Part shown: positions 1 through 8,900 of the stretch, one piece after another
Numbering within the stretch: position 1 is the first letter of the stretch
How the letters are laid out: each line of letters begins with the position of its first letter
Source of the DNA: JALZUE01 sp051251725
GTDB lineage: Bacteria; Pseudomonadota; Gammaproteobacteria; Enterobacterales; Alteromonadaceae
Direction: 5' to 3'
Length of the DNA stretch: 64,000 nucleotides
Assembly: GCA_051251725.1 (NCBI GenBank)
Contig: JBPOFN010000003.1
Coordinates: 165,000-228,999, forward strand
Made by a program: the position numbers and the translations under genes
Notes under the pieces: model-generated
The model's database searches: none
The model's input: only the letters and a program-made list of their open reading frames with translations
What the model was told of the DNA's origin: nothing

Positions 1-273
1 TCGCATTTTTTACCTGCTATTTTCAATAATCCTCACGCACGTATTCTTGATTTAGGTGCGGGCGCTGGGCGTGACGCTAAATATTTCACTGCGCCAGTTG
101 AGAAGCCCCCAAAAAAACATGTTGAACAAACACAGCTAAAACGTTTTTTTGCCGAAGCCAATATCGCTTTACCGGGATTAAATTCAAACAACGATTCAAT
201 AGATGATTTATTTGAAGCGCTAGTGATGCAACTGGGAAGATTGAAAGAAATGCAGCAGTTGAGGGAGTGGTGA
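1..273 (+). CDS. Partial ORF with methyltransferase motif I (5' end outside window)
   Basis: An open frame runs from the first base to a TGA at 271-273, giving about 90 residues of a C-terminal end. Near the start it reads RILDLGAGAGRDAKYF, a classic class I SAM-dependent methyltransferase motif I. What follows is not the rest of a methyltransferase fold: it is a proline/lysine linker and a hydrophilic helical tail with LFEALVMQLGRLKEMQQL. Either the domain is cut short and joined to an unrelated tail by deletion, or this is a multidomain protein whose other parts lie to the left. A specific substrate cannot be named. The frame is clear; the function is weak. Confidence 0.5.
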   Translation, partial: SHFLPAIFNNPHARILDLGAGAGRDAKYFTAPVEKPPKKHVEQTQLKRFFAEANIALPGLNSNNDSIDDLFEALVMQLGRLKEMQQLREW

Positions 274-537
274 ATTGTTTTCAGCTCTATTTACTATTTT
301 GGCCAGTAGTTTTATGTACAAATAATAATGGGTCCGGCTGCTCTAAAAGCTAGAGTCAATTGATTAATTGTTAGAAAGCGGATTTACAATAAACATAATT
401 AAGAATATGGGGAAATAACGGTTTGTATTTTAAAGTTATAAATACAGATCTTATAGCACTATAATTGGTTGGCCTTATATATTGAATAAAGGGCTTTATA
501 GTTCTAAGGTTTATAAAAAAATTTTAAAGGGGGAAAT
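274..537. other. Intergenic leader of the reverse-transcriptase operon
   Basis: A+T-rich stretch with no credible gene. A TATAAT-like -10 lies at about 460-465 with only a weak -35 before it. A purine-rich ribosome binding site (AAAGGGGGA) stands just before the GTG start at 538. No long inverted repeat was seen, so the RNA component of the downstream system is less likely here than after the second RT gene. Confidence 0.4.
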
Positions 538-1182
538 GTGATAGACAAAGCTAAGTTAGGTTTTTGGGAATTATTTACTTATTTTTTGATTGGCTTGTTG
601 ATAACTGCATTTATTACAGTTTATGCGATTCAATTTGATTATGTCTCATGGGCTAAAGTTGTTAAAATCACTAAAGAAAGCGGTGCGGCAGGGGTTGTTT
701 TTTTTCCGATATTATTTCTAGTTTTTGGGCTTGTATTCGAACCTTTTAGTAATTACGTTCTTGAATTTTTTGAAAAAAAATTGCCTTTTCTAAAACGAAG
801 AGAGCCCAGAGGCGTGGCAGCTCTTTTTCCTATTCTAGCTCACTACCTTCCTGCTAGTTTAGGTGAGAGGCAAAGGTTTAGGTATTGTAAAGCGGTAGTT
901 GAACAAAATTTCCCTAATTCTAATCTTTCAGTATTCTTAGCTAGGTTTGGTTTTTATCGCAGCTTAGGGGTACTAATGTTGCTCCTTTTTCCTGTTACGC
1001 TTTTCTTAATCGACATTACAATTTGTTCAGCTTTAGCTTCATCAATTTATCTGATTTTGAGTTTTACCTTTATCAAAAGAGCACAATCGTTTAAAGGGCA
1101 TATGGAATATGAGGCTTTCTTTAATTTTATAGCTTATAGAGAAAATGTGATTTTTAAGGGTAATAACCCTCAAAAGCCATAA
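538..1182 (+). CDS. Small integral membrane protein, first gene of the two-RT operon
   Basis: I do not recognise a named family. The 214-residue protein has hydrophobic segments at about residues 9-29, 47-67 and 140-180 (the last probably a hairpin), with a basic, soluble-looking stretch between about 78 and 135. The start is GTG behind a strong AAAGGGGGA ribosome binding site. It ends 22 bases before the first RT gene, which has its own AAGGAG site, so the three genes are almost certainly co-transcribed. In anti-phage systems a co-transcribed membrane protein is often the toxic effector; that role is inferred from position only. Base composition is as A+T-rich as the RT genes, suggesting they moved together. 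Confidence 0.7.
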   Translation: MIDKAKLGFWELFTYFLIGLLITAFITVYAIQFDYVSWAKVVKITKESGAAGVVFFPILFLVFGLVFEPFSNYVLEFFEKKLPFLKRREPRGVAALFPILAHYLPASLGERQRFRYCKAVVEQNFPNSNLSVFLARFGFYRSLGVLMLLLFPVTLFLIDITICSALASSIYLILSFTFIKRAQSFKGHMEYEAFFNFIAYRENVIFKGNNPQKP

Positions 1183-1204
1183 TATTCAACAAGGAGTAGT
1201 TAAA

Positions 1205-2440
1205 GTGCTAAATCAGAGTATTAATGAAAAAAATTTAAAACTATTAAAAGGCAGAACTTTTCAAAAGTTTCTGAAGGGCAATGATAGCGATTTAGCTTTT
1301 ACTAAAGTATTAGATGATTTAAACAATAAGCTTTCCGATAGTGCTTATGCTTTTGATGATTTTATCCCGAAAATGGTTAATGGCAAGTCCGGTTATGATT
1401 GTGCAAACCCAGAAGATGAACTAGTTCTAAAAAAACTTAATGATAATATTAAACGACTATTTAAAGTCAAAACCTCAGATCGACATGCAATAGTTAAGCA
1501 AACAATCTCCTTACTTCAAGATTCCCAACCAATTTCAATCATTAGACTAGATATTAAAAATTTTTATGAAAGCATTGATAGGCATAAAATCATATCTTTC
1601 GTAAATGATCAGTGGTTGTTATCCCATCAAAATAGAATGATTCTCAAGTCGTTTAATGAATCAAGTCAAATCAAAGCAACAACAGGTTTGCCTCGTGGTT
1701 TATCGATAAGCTCAACTCTTTCGGAACTAGGTTTGAGGCGTTTTGATTCTAAGGTGAGAAAAATAAAAGACGTTTACTTCTACGGGAGATTTGTAGATGA
1801 CATGGTTATATTTTGCACTAGAAATCCGCATGAAATTATTGATGAAATATCAGGCTTATTATCAGAACTTGACTTAAATCTTGAATTTAATGATAAGACA
1901 TTTATTTTCAATGCTGAAGTCAAAAATGAAAAGACGGCGTTTATTGATTACTTAGGATATAAAATTACCTTTGAGGCGTTACCTGAACAAACTAAGCCTA
2001 GAGAACTTACCGTTCAGATTAGTGAAAAAAAAATTCATAAAATAAAGGATAGACTTCACAAGTCATTTCGCTCTTACTGTAGGACTAGAACGTTTGATTT
2101 ATTGCTAGCTAGGCTGAAATTTTTAACTGGAAATCAATATATTATCGGAGATATTGATAGGACTAAGTTAAAGTCAGGAATTTATTATAATTACCCTCTG
2201 TTGACGACAAATTTTCAACTAAAGCAATTAGATACATTTTATCAAAAGTTACTAATCAGTAAGGCACCACATATATCTAAAGCAATGTCGATGATAAAAA
2301 AACATAATACCACCAGCGGAATTAAAACAAACTCAAGACTTCAGCAAATTCAACGAATGTCGTTTTCCTTTGGTTTTGAGAAGAAAGTGATGAATTCTTT
2401 TGATAGAAAAATGAGTCGAAAAATAAAGGGATGTTGGTAA
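1205..2440 (+). CDS. Reverse transcriptase of defence (DRT3a/UG3-like) type
   Basis: A 411-residue reverse transcriptase of the UG/Abi class. Visible motifs in order: motif A IIRLDIKNFYESID at about 112-125 (first catalytic Asp 116), the GLPRGLSISS template-binding motif B at 161-170, and catalytic box FVDD at 196-199. There is no maturase, endonuclease or thumb-X domain as in group II intron proteins. GTG start with AAGGAG before it. It abuts a second, very different RT gene with no gap (stop 2440, next start 2441). A short RT followed by a long RT is the layout of type 3 defence-associated RTs (UG3 plus UG8). The DRT3 assignment rests on architecture and motifs, not on a search; other two-RT systems remain possible. 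Confidence 0.75.
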   Translation: MLNQSINEKNLKLLKGRTFQKFLKGNDSDLAFTKVLDDLNNKLSDSAYAFDDFIPKMVNGKSGYDCANPEDELVLKKLNDNIKRLFKVKTSDRHAIVKQTISLLQDSQPISIIRLDIKNFYESIDRHKIISFVNDQWLLSHQNRMILKSFNESSQIKATTGLPRGLSISSTLSELGLRRFDSKVRKIKDVYFYGRFVDDMVIFCTRNPHEIIDEISGLLSELDLNLEFNDKTFIFNAEVKNEKTAFIDYLGYKITFEALPEQTKPRELTVQISEKKIHKIKDRLHKSFRSYCRTRTFDLLLARLKFLTGNQYIIGDIDRTKLKSGIYYNYPLLTTNFQLKQLDTFYQKLLISKAPHISKAMSMIKKHNTTSGIKTNSRLQQIQRMSFSFGFEKKVMNSFDRKMSRKIKGCW

Positions 2441-4432
2441 ATGGCTAAAATAAAAATTGATAAGCATGATTACCTAAGGGTCATGCTTACAGAAACCTTG
2501 CCTTACGAAGTTCCTATTACTTTTCTTAATGAAGGCTTTTACTTTTATTTACGAGAACTTGATAATAAGAAAAAACGTGGCTGTAAATCAACTCGACCGA
2601 TTGACCAATTTATATCACGTTTTTTTAATTACGACGATTATACTAAACCTTATAATTATCGAATTAATAAGAACTCCACAAGCAAACGATTACTATCTGT
2701 TCCTCATCCTACAATACAGCGTAAGGTGACTGACTTTTATAAAGAATACGATTCATTGATAACTGAGTTGTGCAGTAAGAGTCCGATATCCTTAAGGGCA
2801 CCTTTTAGGGTTGCTAGTCGTTTTTATGAAAAAGAATTAGTTAATTACGAAGATAGAAGTGCTCTCGGGCGTGTCGATGCAATTGAAACGGAAAAAGGTG
2901 CTTTTGAGAAAAAATCTGATTACGCTAGTTCTTATTTTACATATCGAAAATACAACTTTTTATACAAATACTATGATTCATATGAATCGCATAGAATAGA
3001 GAAAAAATTTGAACACTTAACCCGATTTGATATTTCAAAGTGTTTTCATAATATCTATATTCCCACATTATCTTGGGCAGTTAAAACGAAAGAATTTTCT
3101 AAAAAACATAAGGGTGCGTATTCATTTGAAGGTAAATTTCAGAAAATCATGCAAAATGCTAATTATTTGGAATCAAGCGGAATCATTGTTGGTCCTGAGT
3201 TCTCTAGAATATTTGCTGAAATAATTTTACAAGACATTGATTTAAATATCATGGATAGACTCAGGAGCGAGTTGGGTTTGCACTTTGGTAGCGATTATAC
3301 AATTCGTAGATATGTTGATGATTATTTTTTATACACACCTAATTCTACTATACCTAACAAGATATTGACGCTGGTTAAAGATGAGCTTGAAAAATACAAG
3401 CTGTACATTAATGAATCAAAAACTGAGTTTTTATGTGTGCCTTTTATAACTGGGTTAACTATTGCAAAAATGGATTGCAGTTTATTAGTAAGAGAGTTAT
3501 TTAAAGGCTTTAACAAAGAACCTCATGACTCTGAATCGGAAGAGTTACACATTAAATTCAACAACCCAGGAAGAGAGTCCAATAGATTTATTAAAAACTT
3601 AAAAAGAGTCGTAAAGGATAACGATGTTAGTTATGAAAGCCTTTCAGGGTATACGTTAGCCGAAATTCGCCGTCGATTATTTAAACTTTTAGAAGATGAC
3701 AGAGTAGTAAAATCAATTTTTGAAGGTGATTCTACAACAATTCAAAAAGTGATGCTTTTGGTTATTGAAATATCATTCTTTGTTTACAGTATGGATATCA
3801 GGGTTCGAACTACTTATATAATAACTCAACTAATAGTTCGCTTAAATAATATTACAAAAAATAGAACTGTAGAATTTAAAGATGAAATCAGAAAGAAAAT
3901 TTATGATGAATCGAACCTTTTACTATCGAAGATGTTAATGAAAGATAAGGCAAATAGTATTGAAACGCTTAATTTGTTAATTGGTATAAGAACAAATATT
4001 GACGATTACCCTATTGATAATTCGAAACTATTAGATTTGTTTAACCTAGAGTTAACTAGTGATGAAAAAATTAAGTTTATCAAAAGTCACAATGAAATTG
4101 GTTATTTTCAGGCAATGGTTTTGTCTGGCTTTATAAGAGAATCACAGCCTGTAGTAACTAAATTTTTAGAAGAATATATTTTTAATATTATTAATTCAGC
4201 TGAAGATGTCCAACATAATACTGAGTTAACTTGTATGTTTTTTGATTCAATTAGTTGCCCTTACTTCTCTAAGGAGTTTAAGATTAAACTAATATCAATA
4301 TTTTCAACAATTACCTCTGTTGAAGTTGAAAATATTTTTACCTTTTTAAGTACAAGAGAGTGGTTTTTTACTTGGAAGGATAATAACTTAGCTCAAACCT
4401 TAATGAAAAAAGAATTGCGTAGCCCTTATTAA
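2441..4432 (+). CDS. Second, larger reverse transcriptase (DRT3b/UG8-like)
   Basis: A 663-residue protein with a divergent RT core: motif A LTRFDISKCFHNIY (Asp 197), a motif B-like GIIVGPEFSRIFAE at 247-260, and catalytic YVDD at 291-294. About 190 residues precede the palm motifs and some 360 follow them as a helical C-terminal region, so it is not a paralogue of the upstream RT in any simple way. The ATG follows the previous stop directly, implying translational coupling and a fixed ratio of the two RTs. Long N- and C-terminal extensions around a minimal palm are typical of Abi-type RTs that prime without a normal RNA primer (family knowledge). Immediately downstream is a structured RNA candidate. 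Confidence 0.75.
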   Translation: MAKIKIDKHDYLRVMLTETLPYEVPITFLNEGFYFYLRELDNKKKRGCKSTRPIDQFISRFFNYDDYTKPYNYRINKNSTSKRLLSVPHPTIQRKVTDFYKEYDSLITELCSKSPISLRAPFRVASRFYEKELVNYEDRSALGRVDAIETEKGAFEKKSDYASSYFTYRKYNFLYKYYDSYESHRIEKKFEHLTRFDISKCFHNIYIPTLSWAVKTKEFSKKHKGAYSFEGKFQKIMQNANYLESSGIIVGPEFSRIFAEIILQDIDLNIMDRLRSELGLHFGSDYTIRRYVDDYFLYTPNSTIPNKILTLVKDELEKYKLYINESKTEFLCVPFITGLTIAKMDCSLLVRELFKGFNKEPHDSESEELHIKFNNPGRESNRFIKNLKRVVKDNDVSYESLSGYTLAEIRRRLFKLLEDDRVVKSIFEGDSTTIQKVMLLVIEISFFVYSMDIRVRTTYIITQLIVRLNNITKNRTVEFKDEIRKKIYDESNLLLSKMLMKDKANSIETLNLLIGIRTNIDDYPIDNSKLLDLFNLELTSDEKIKFIKSHNEIGYFQAMVLSGFIRESQPVVTKFLEEYIFNIINSAEDVQHNTELTCMFFDSISCPYFSKEFKIKLISIFSTITSVEVENIFTFLSTREWFFTWKDNNLAQTLMKKELRSPY

Positions 4433-4443
4433 GTATTTACACT
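4415..4443 (+). promoter_or_regulatory. Possible promoter for the RNA after the RT genes
   Basis: TTGCGT and TACACT are spaced by 17 bases at the very end of the second RT gene, placing a start near 4450, at the foot of the predicted RNA stem. The match to consensus is modest (3/6 and 4/6), so this is tentative. Confidence 0.3.
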
Positions 4444-4446
4444 TGT

Positions 4447-4579
4447 GTTGTTGGGAAGTTCTATATTGTAAGTTGTTTATTTAAAGCTTCTTTCATTGCT
4501 GCCAAGTGCAGCTCACACGCTAGGATATAGGATTACCAACAACCTATTCAAGAAAAGAGAGCATATATGCTCTCTTTTT
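4447..4579 (+). ncRNA. Candidate non-coding RNA of the two-RT system
   Basis: No reading frame, but clear structure. GTTGTTGG at 4447-4454 pairs perfectly with CCAACAAC at 4536-4543, closing a domain of about 97 bases. Inside, GCTGC/GCAGC (4498-4502 with 4508-4512) forms a small hairpin. Just 3' of it lies unpaired CTCACACGC (4512-4520). The domain is followed by a perfect terminator. DRT3 systems are known to carry a non-coding RNA, and as I recall an AC-repeat in it serves as template for one RT; the short CACAC here could play that part, but this is inference. Confidence 0.5.
4556..4579 (+). terminator. Rho-independent terminator after the two-RT operon/RNA
   Basis: A perfect 20-base palindrome (10-base arms, AGAGAGCATA and its complement) at 4556-4575 followed by a T run to 4579. 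It ends the RT operon and the candidate RNA. Confidence 0.85.
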
Positions 4580-4661
4580 GTTTTTTAATAATTAATAGGG
4601 GCAGATACACTTTTAATATTTTCATGTAAATAATTGGATAATGTTTTAATTAATTGATTAA

Positions 4662-4925
4662 CGCCCTAACCAACAGCCAATTTAGCCGTCTCATGCCACA
4701 AGTACGCTGGCATGGGATGTTTTAACTTCCACGTTATATTCATTGGTTGGCTACCTTCGTATTTTACAAAATCTACCGGGCCAAAATTCACAAAACGCAT
4801 TCTTCTGCCATTTTCGTCTTTTGCTTGTTCACGCACAAATAAGATGAAGGCTTGTTTTCGTGCTGCTTTATATAAATTAACCCTCGACTTGATTCAGGCT
4901 TAGCACTATTTGTGAAATTTCATCA
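4662..4925 (-). pseudogene. Relic of the 3' end of a DUF3427 helicase gene
   Basis: On the minus strand this stretch repeats, with many substitutions, the last 250 or so bases of the intact helicase gene at 5991. The first 200 bases align almost without gaps: shared blocks include GCCGTCTCATGCCACAAGTA and CTTCCACGTTATATTCATTG. Similarity fades into indels near 4870-4925. It would encode only the C-terminal part of DUF3427, with no upstream portion, so it is a fragment of a lost or recombined paralogue. It marks the junction between the two-RT cargo and the LRAT/Xre pair. Confidence 0.8.
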
Positions 4926-4966
4926 GTGAAGGTCACCAAGCTGAATATATTGATGACCTTATAATC

Positions 4967-5440
4967 TTAGTTTGTAGCCCTCAGTGCAGGCAAAGTACTG
5001 TCTATTTTTAATGTTGCTGAATGAAGTAAACACCCTGTAAGCCCACCCAAAAGTGCATAAATCCAAATGTTTTTTTCATTTATTAACCCTAGGAATGCGC
5101 CGACTGCGGTGCCAGCGACAGTGCAATTAAGCTGGGAACTTTTTGAGGAACCATAAATTAAGTAGTGTGCTATATGTTGGCAGTTTTTTGAAATGAGACA
5201 ATATCGAGTATCCCCAGCAAATATTTCTACCATCCTTGAAGATAAGGTTTCAACGTCGAGATGTTCAACATTAATAACATTGACGTGTTGTTCATTAGCA
5301 AATTCTTCGTAGTTAACAATATTGACACCAGTTTTAGGTATAGTGTGGACTACTTTACCTTGCCCTAAATAAATTGCAGTGTGTTCAAAGATCCCTTTCT
5401 TACGTAATAGTAAAGATCCTATTTTTAAGTTATGATGCAT
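4967..5440 (-). CDS. LRAT-like (NlpC/P60 superfamily) protein with C-terminal membrane segment
   Basis: 157 residues. The N-terminal part has the lecithin:retinol acyltransferase-like signature: FEHTAIYLGQGKVVH with His20 and His32, then KNCQH with Cys87 as probable nucleophile. This permuted NlpC/P60 fold acts as thiol acyltransferase, peptidase or phospholipase-like enzyme (family knowledge). The tail from about 105 to 145 is hydrophobic and glycine-rich with one or two membrane passes, so the enzyme is probably membrane-anchored by its C terminus, as in eukaryotic HRAS-like acyltransferases. It is transcribed divergently from an Xre regulator across 69 bases holding an inverted-repeat operator. 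The substrate is unknown. Confidence 0.7.
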   Translation of the reverse strand: MHHNLKIGSLLLRKKGIFEHTAIYLGQGKVVHTIPKTGVNIVNYEEFANEQHVNVINVEHLDVETLSSRMVEIFAGDTRYCLISKNCQHIAHYLIYGSSKSSQLNCTVAGTAVGAFLGLINEKNIWIYALLGGLTGCLLHSATLKIDSTLPALRATN

Positions 5441-5458
5441 GTAAATCCTATATGTATG

Positions 5459-5482
5459 CGTTTAAAGTATATAGGTTAAACG
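5459..5482. promoter_or_regulatory. Inverted repeat operator between the LRAT-like and Xre genes
   Basis: CGTTTAA at 5459-5465 and TTAAACG at 5476-5482, a perfect 7-base inverted repeat with a 10-base A+T spacer, in the middle of the divergent promoter region. It probably binds the neighbouring Xre protein. Confidence 0.55.
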
Positions 5483-5509
5483 TATATGTATTCACTGTAA
5501 AGGTTTTCT

Positions 5510-5872
5510 ATGGATAATTTACAAACAACCTACTCTGCAGTGTTTGGCGCAATTGTAGCTAGTAAAAGAAAAATACAAGAAAAAGAGCAATCTGAGCTGG
5601 CGAATGCATTAGGGATATCTCAGGCATCTTATAGTCGCCTTGAGAGCGGTAAGTCATCAATGAGTACAGACCAAATATTTCTTGTTGCTCAAGCTCTTGG
5701 CGATGAAGTAAGTAACTTGATGAGTGAAACAGAGTCTTATATTACCCGTCTTCAAAATAAAGGGTATAACGTCATTCCTCAATTAAGAGGTGTTGATAGT
5801 TCAGGAGCAGGTAAAGTAGTAGCCGGCGCAGCTCTAGGTGCACTATTAATTAGCTTGTTATCAAATCGGTAG
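5510..5872 (+). CDS. Xre-family regulator with C-terminal hydrophobic glycine-zipper tail
   Basis: 120 residues. A helix-turn-helix of Cro/CI type covers about 20-75 (QSELANALGISQASYSRLESG). The last 20 residues, GKVVAGAALGALLISLL, form a glycine-rich hydrophobic segment that could insert in a membrane or dimerise. It resembles the glycine-rich hydrophobic tail of the divergently transcribed LRAT-like protein, which suggests the two proteins meet at the membrane (inference). The start at 5510 follows TTTTCT without a clear ribosome site. The gene probably controls both itself and its partner through the shared operator. Confidence 0.75.
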   Translation: MDNLQTTYSAVFGAIVASKRKIQEKEQSELANALGISQASYSRLESGKSSMSTDQIFLVAQALGDEVSNLMSETESYITRLQNKGYNVIPQLRGVDSSGAGKVVAGAALGALLISLLSNR

Positions 5873-5990
5873 TTAACTAAATATTTTAAAGTTGGCGGCA
5901 GTATAAATTTAAAAAATAAAGATAAAAGTACAAAATAACGAAAGAGACAGGCATCAATTGAAAATAAATTTATAACTGCTCTGATTTTAC

Positions 5991-8900
5991 CTAACCAATC
6001 GCCAACTTAGCCGTCTCATGCCACAAGTACGCTGGCATGGGATGTTTTAACTTCCACGTTATATTCATTGGCTGGCTACCTTCATATTTTACAAAATCTA
6101 CAGGGCCAAAGTTAACAAATCCCATGGTTTTTCCGTTTTCATCTTTTGCCTGTTCACGTACAAATAAAATGAAGGTTTTGTTGTTTTTCTTCTGTTCGAT
6201 ATAACCTAAACCTCGGCCAGCGTTTGGTCTTGCGCTATTCTGTGTTTGCCAATGAAATAAGGTTGGGCTGATGGCGTAGTCGTGGTACATGGTGGTAGCA
6301 GAAAACTGTTTTTCACATTTATCTAATGTCACAAACAATAATTCAGTATTAGCATTAGCTATAGTTAATACACCTTCACGGCTTGAGGATTTTTTAGTAA
6401 ATTTACTATCACCAAACGCCACCAAGATATGCTCTTTTGGATAGCGCACATGCATACTTAATGGTGAATTATCGACGACAGCATTATCCACTTTCGGCAT
6501 AGCAAATTCATTCACATCAAGTCTTTCAACCAATAGTGTAAGTACCTCTTTTAGCTCCATTAAAAGCTGAGTGTTTTTTAACGCTAATAAACTTTGTTCA
6601 AGGTTATCAAAACCAAGCTTATCGCCAGCTTTGTCCCAAAAGTCGTAATGCATCATTAAAGCAAATAGCTCTATATGAACAGTTGGGTAGTTAGTTTTGA
6701 GGGTAGATTTTGCTTTAGCTAACGAAAAATCAGCTTCTATTAACTTTTGAATAAAGCGTAAATATGAAATAGACGTACAGCTTAAAAAGCGATTATTAAT
6801 TGCGCGGTAATAAGCGGCATAAATATCTTTTTCTGTTTCAGTGACTTCTTTACCTTTCGCCTTATTAACTAAAGTAAACCAACCACCAAGTCTATCTACT
6901 TTTACATTGTAAATATCTTCAAGGCTGTATTGCTCATTAATATGTAAAAAGTTAGTTAAGGTTAGGGGCAGGTGAGTATCTTCCGAATATCTATTAATTA
7001 GTCTAATGAAACGATTTTGATTTAATGAAGCACGCCTGATATTTCTTAAGATCATTGCTTGAGTTTTTTCTTGTAACTCAATACGACAACCTACCGGTAA
7101 ATGCGGAAAGCCTTGCTTAATTTCTTTATCTATTGATTGGTTAGTTTTACCGGTTAATGATCTAAACTTGCTCGAAAAGTCATATTCTGGTCGCGAATTG
7201 CCGACAAAATCTAAAATAGTACAACACTCTTTGTTATCGGTTAAACGCAAACCACGGCCAAGTTGCTGTAAAAATATAGTTAAGCTTTCAGTAGGTCGTA
7301 AAAATAACAAGGTATCTAATTCAGGAATATCGACACCTTCATTAAATATATCAACAACAAACAATATGTTTATTTGTTTTGATTTTAATTGTTGTTGTAA
7401 TACTTCACGATCTTTACTGTTATCGCTGGTCAATACACCACAAGCAATGCCTTTTAACGTGAATTTTTTCGCCATAAAGTTTGCGTGCTCTTTACTGACA
7501 CAAAATGCCAATGCTCGCATTTGTGATATGTCAGTAACTATTTCATTTAAGCTTTGTAAAATACGTAAAACGCGTTGGTCGTTAAAAGTATAAAGATTGG
7601 TAAGTTCAGCAATATCGTACCGACCCTTAGACCATTTTATGTTGGTTAAATCGGTAGCATCATCTATAGCGAAATACTGGAATGGCGAAAGGTGTCGTTG
7701 ATTAATAGCTTCTGGTAATCGAATTTCAGCGGCAATAACATTACAAAAATCACTGAGAATATCTGTGCCGTCATGACGTTCTGGTGTTGCTGTTAAACCC
7801 AGTAATATTTTAGGGGTGAAATGCTTTAATACAGCCCGGTAACTACTCGCGGCAATATGATGTACTTCATCAATGACAATGTAATCAAAATAATCTTCAC
7901 TTAAATTAAGCGTATCAAGTTGATTGTTTAAGCTCTGAATTGATGCGAACAAGTGTTTATAACTATTGGGCTTATTATTGCCCACCCACAATTCACCAAA
8001 GGTATTATTTTTTAATACTCCACGATAAGCGCCTTGGGCTTGCTTAAGTATTTCTTCTCGGTGAGCAACAAATAAAAACTTAGCTTCTGGGTTTTCTTGG
8101 TAAAAACTAGCAAAATCAAAAGCCGAAATAATTGTTTTACCTGTGCCTGTAGCGGCGACAACTAAATTGCGATAGCGGTTATGTAATTCACGTTCAACTT
8201 TTAGTTTTTCTAATATGGTTTGCTGGTGCGAATGCGGTTTAATATCGAAATAAAAATTAGCCGTTGAGCTATTAAAACTGCCTTTTGCTTCTTGTAGTGC
8301 GCTGGTTAGTTTTTCGCGACTAGCAACTTCACCATCAAAATACTCAAAGTCTGGCGACTCCCAATAAGTTTCAAAGGTGCTGAGTGATTTTTCAATAATA
8401 TGCGGTATTTCTTTAGAGGTGATTTTTAAGTTCCATTCTAAACCACTGGTTAATGCTGAATGCGATAAGTTAGACGAACCAATGTAGCCTGTATGAAATC
8501 CTGTATTTCGCATAAACAGATATGATTTAGCATGCAGCCTTTCGCGATTGGTGTTGTAACTCAGTTTAACTTGAGTGTTCGGCAATGATGCTAAAAACTC
8601 TACCGCTTTGGCATCGGTTGCGCCCATATACGAGGTAGTAATTATTTTTAACTGCTTACCGTTACGGGTAAATTCTTCTAGCTCATTTTTAAATATGCGA
8701 ATGCCCGCCCATTTAATAAATGATACTAACCAATAGATTTTATCTGATGATTGGATCTCTCTTTTAATTTCTGTTTCTAACGATATACCCACATTGCTAC
8801 CGCAAAATAATTCACTTTGCGTTAGCCCGGTAATTGGCATAATTGACTCTACGTATTTAGGTAAATCCGCAGCAATGGGGTTCGCTTTATCAAACAGCGC

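Noticed and set aside
4665..4690. attC-like TTAACGCCCTAACC
   Set aside because: No complementary partner or core within 150 bases; it is part of the spacer before the helicase-end relic.
4712..4903. Plus-strand open frame of 63 codons
   Set aside because: It runs antisense through the helicase-end relic and has no ribosome site or family features.
7168..7593. 141-codon open frame opposite the helicase gene
   Set aside because: Antisense shadow of strongly conserved helicase motifs.
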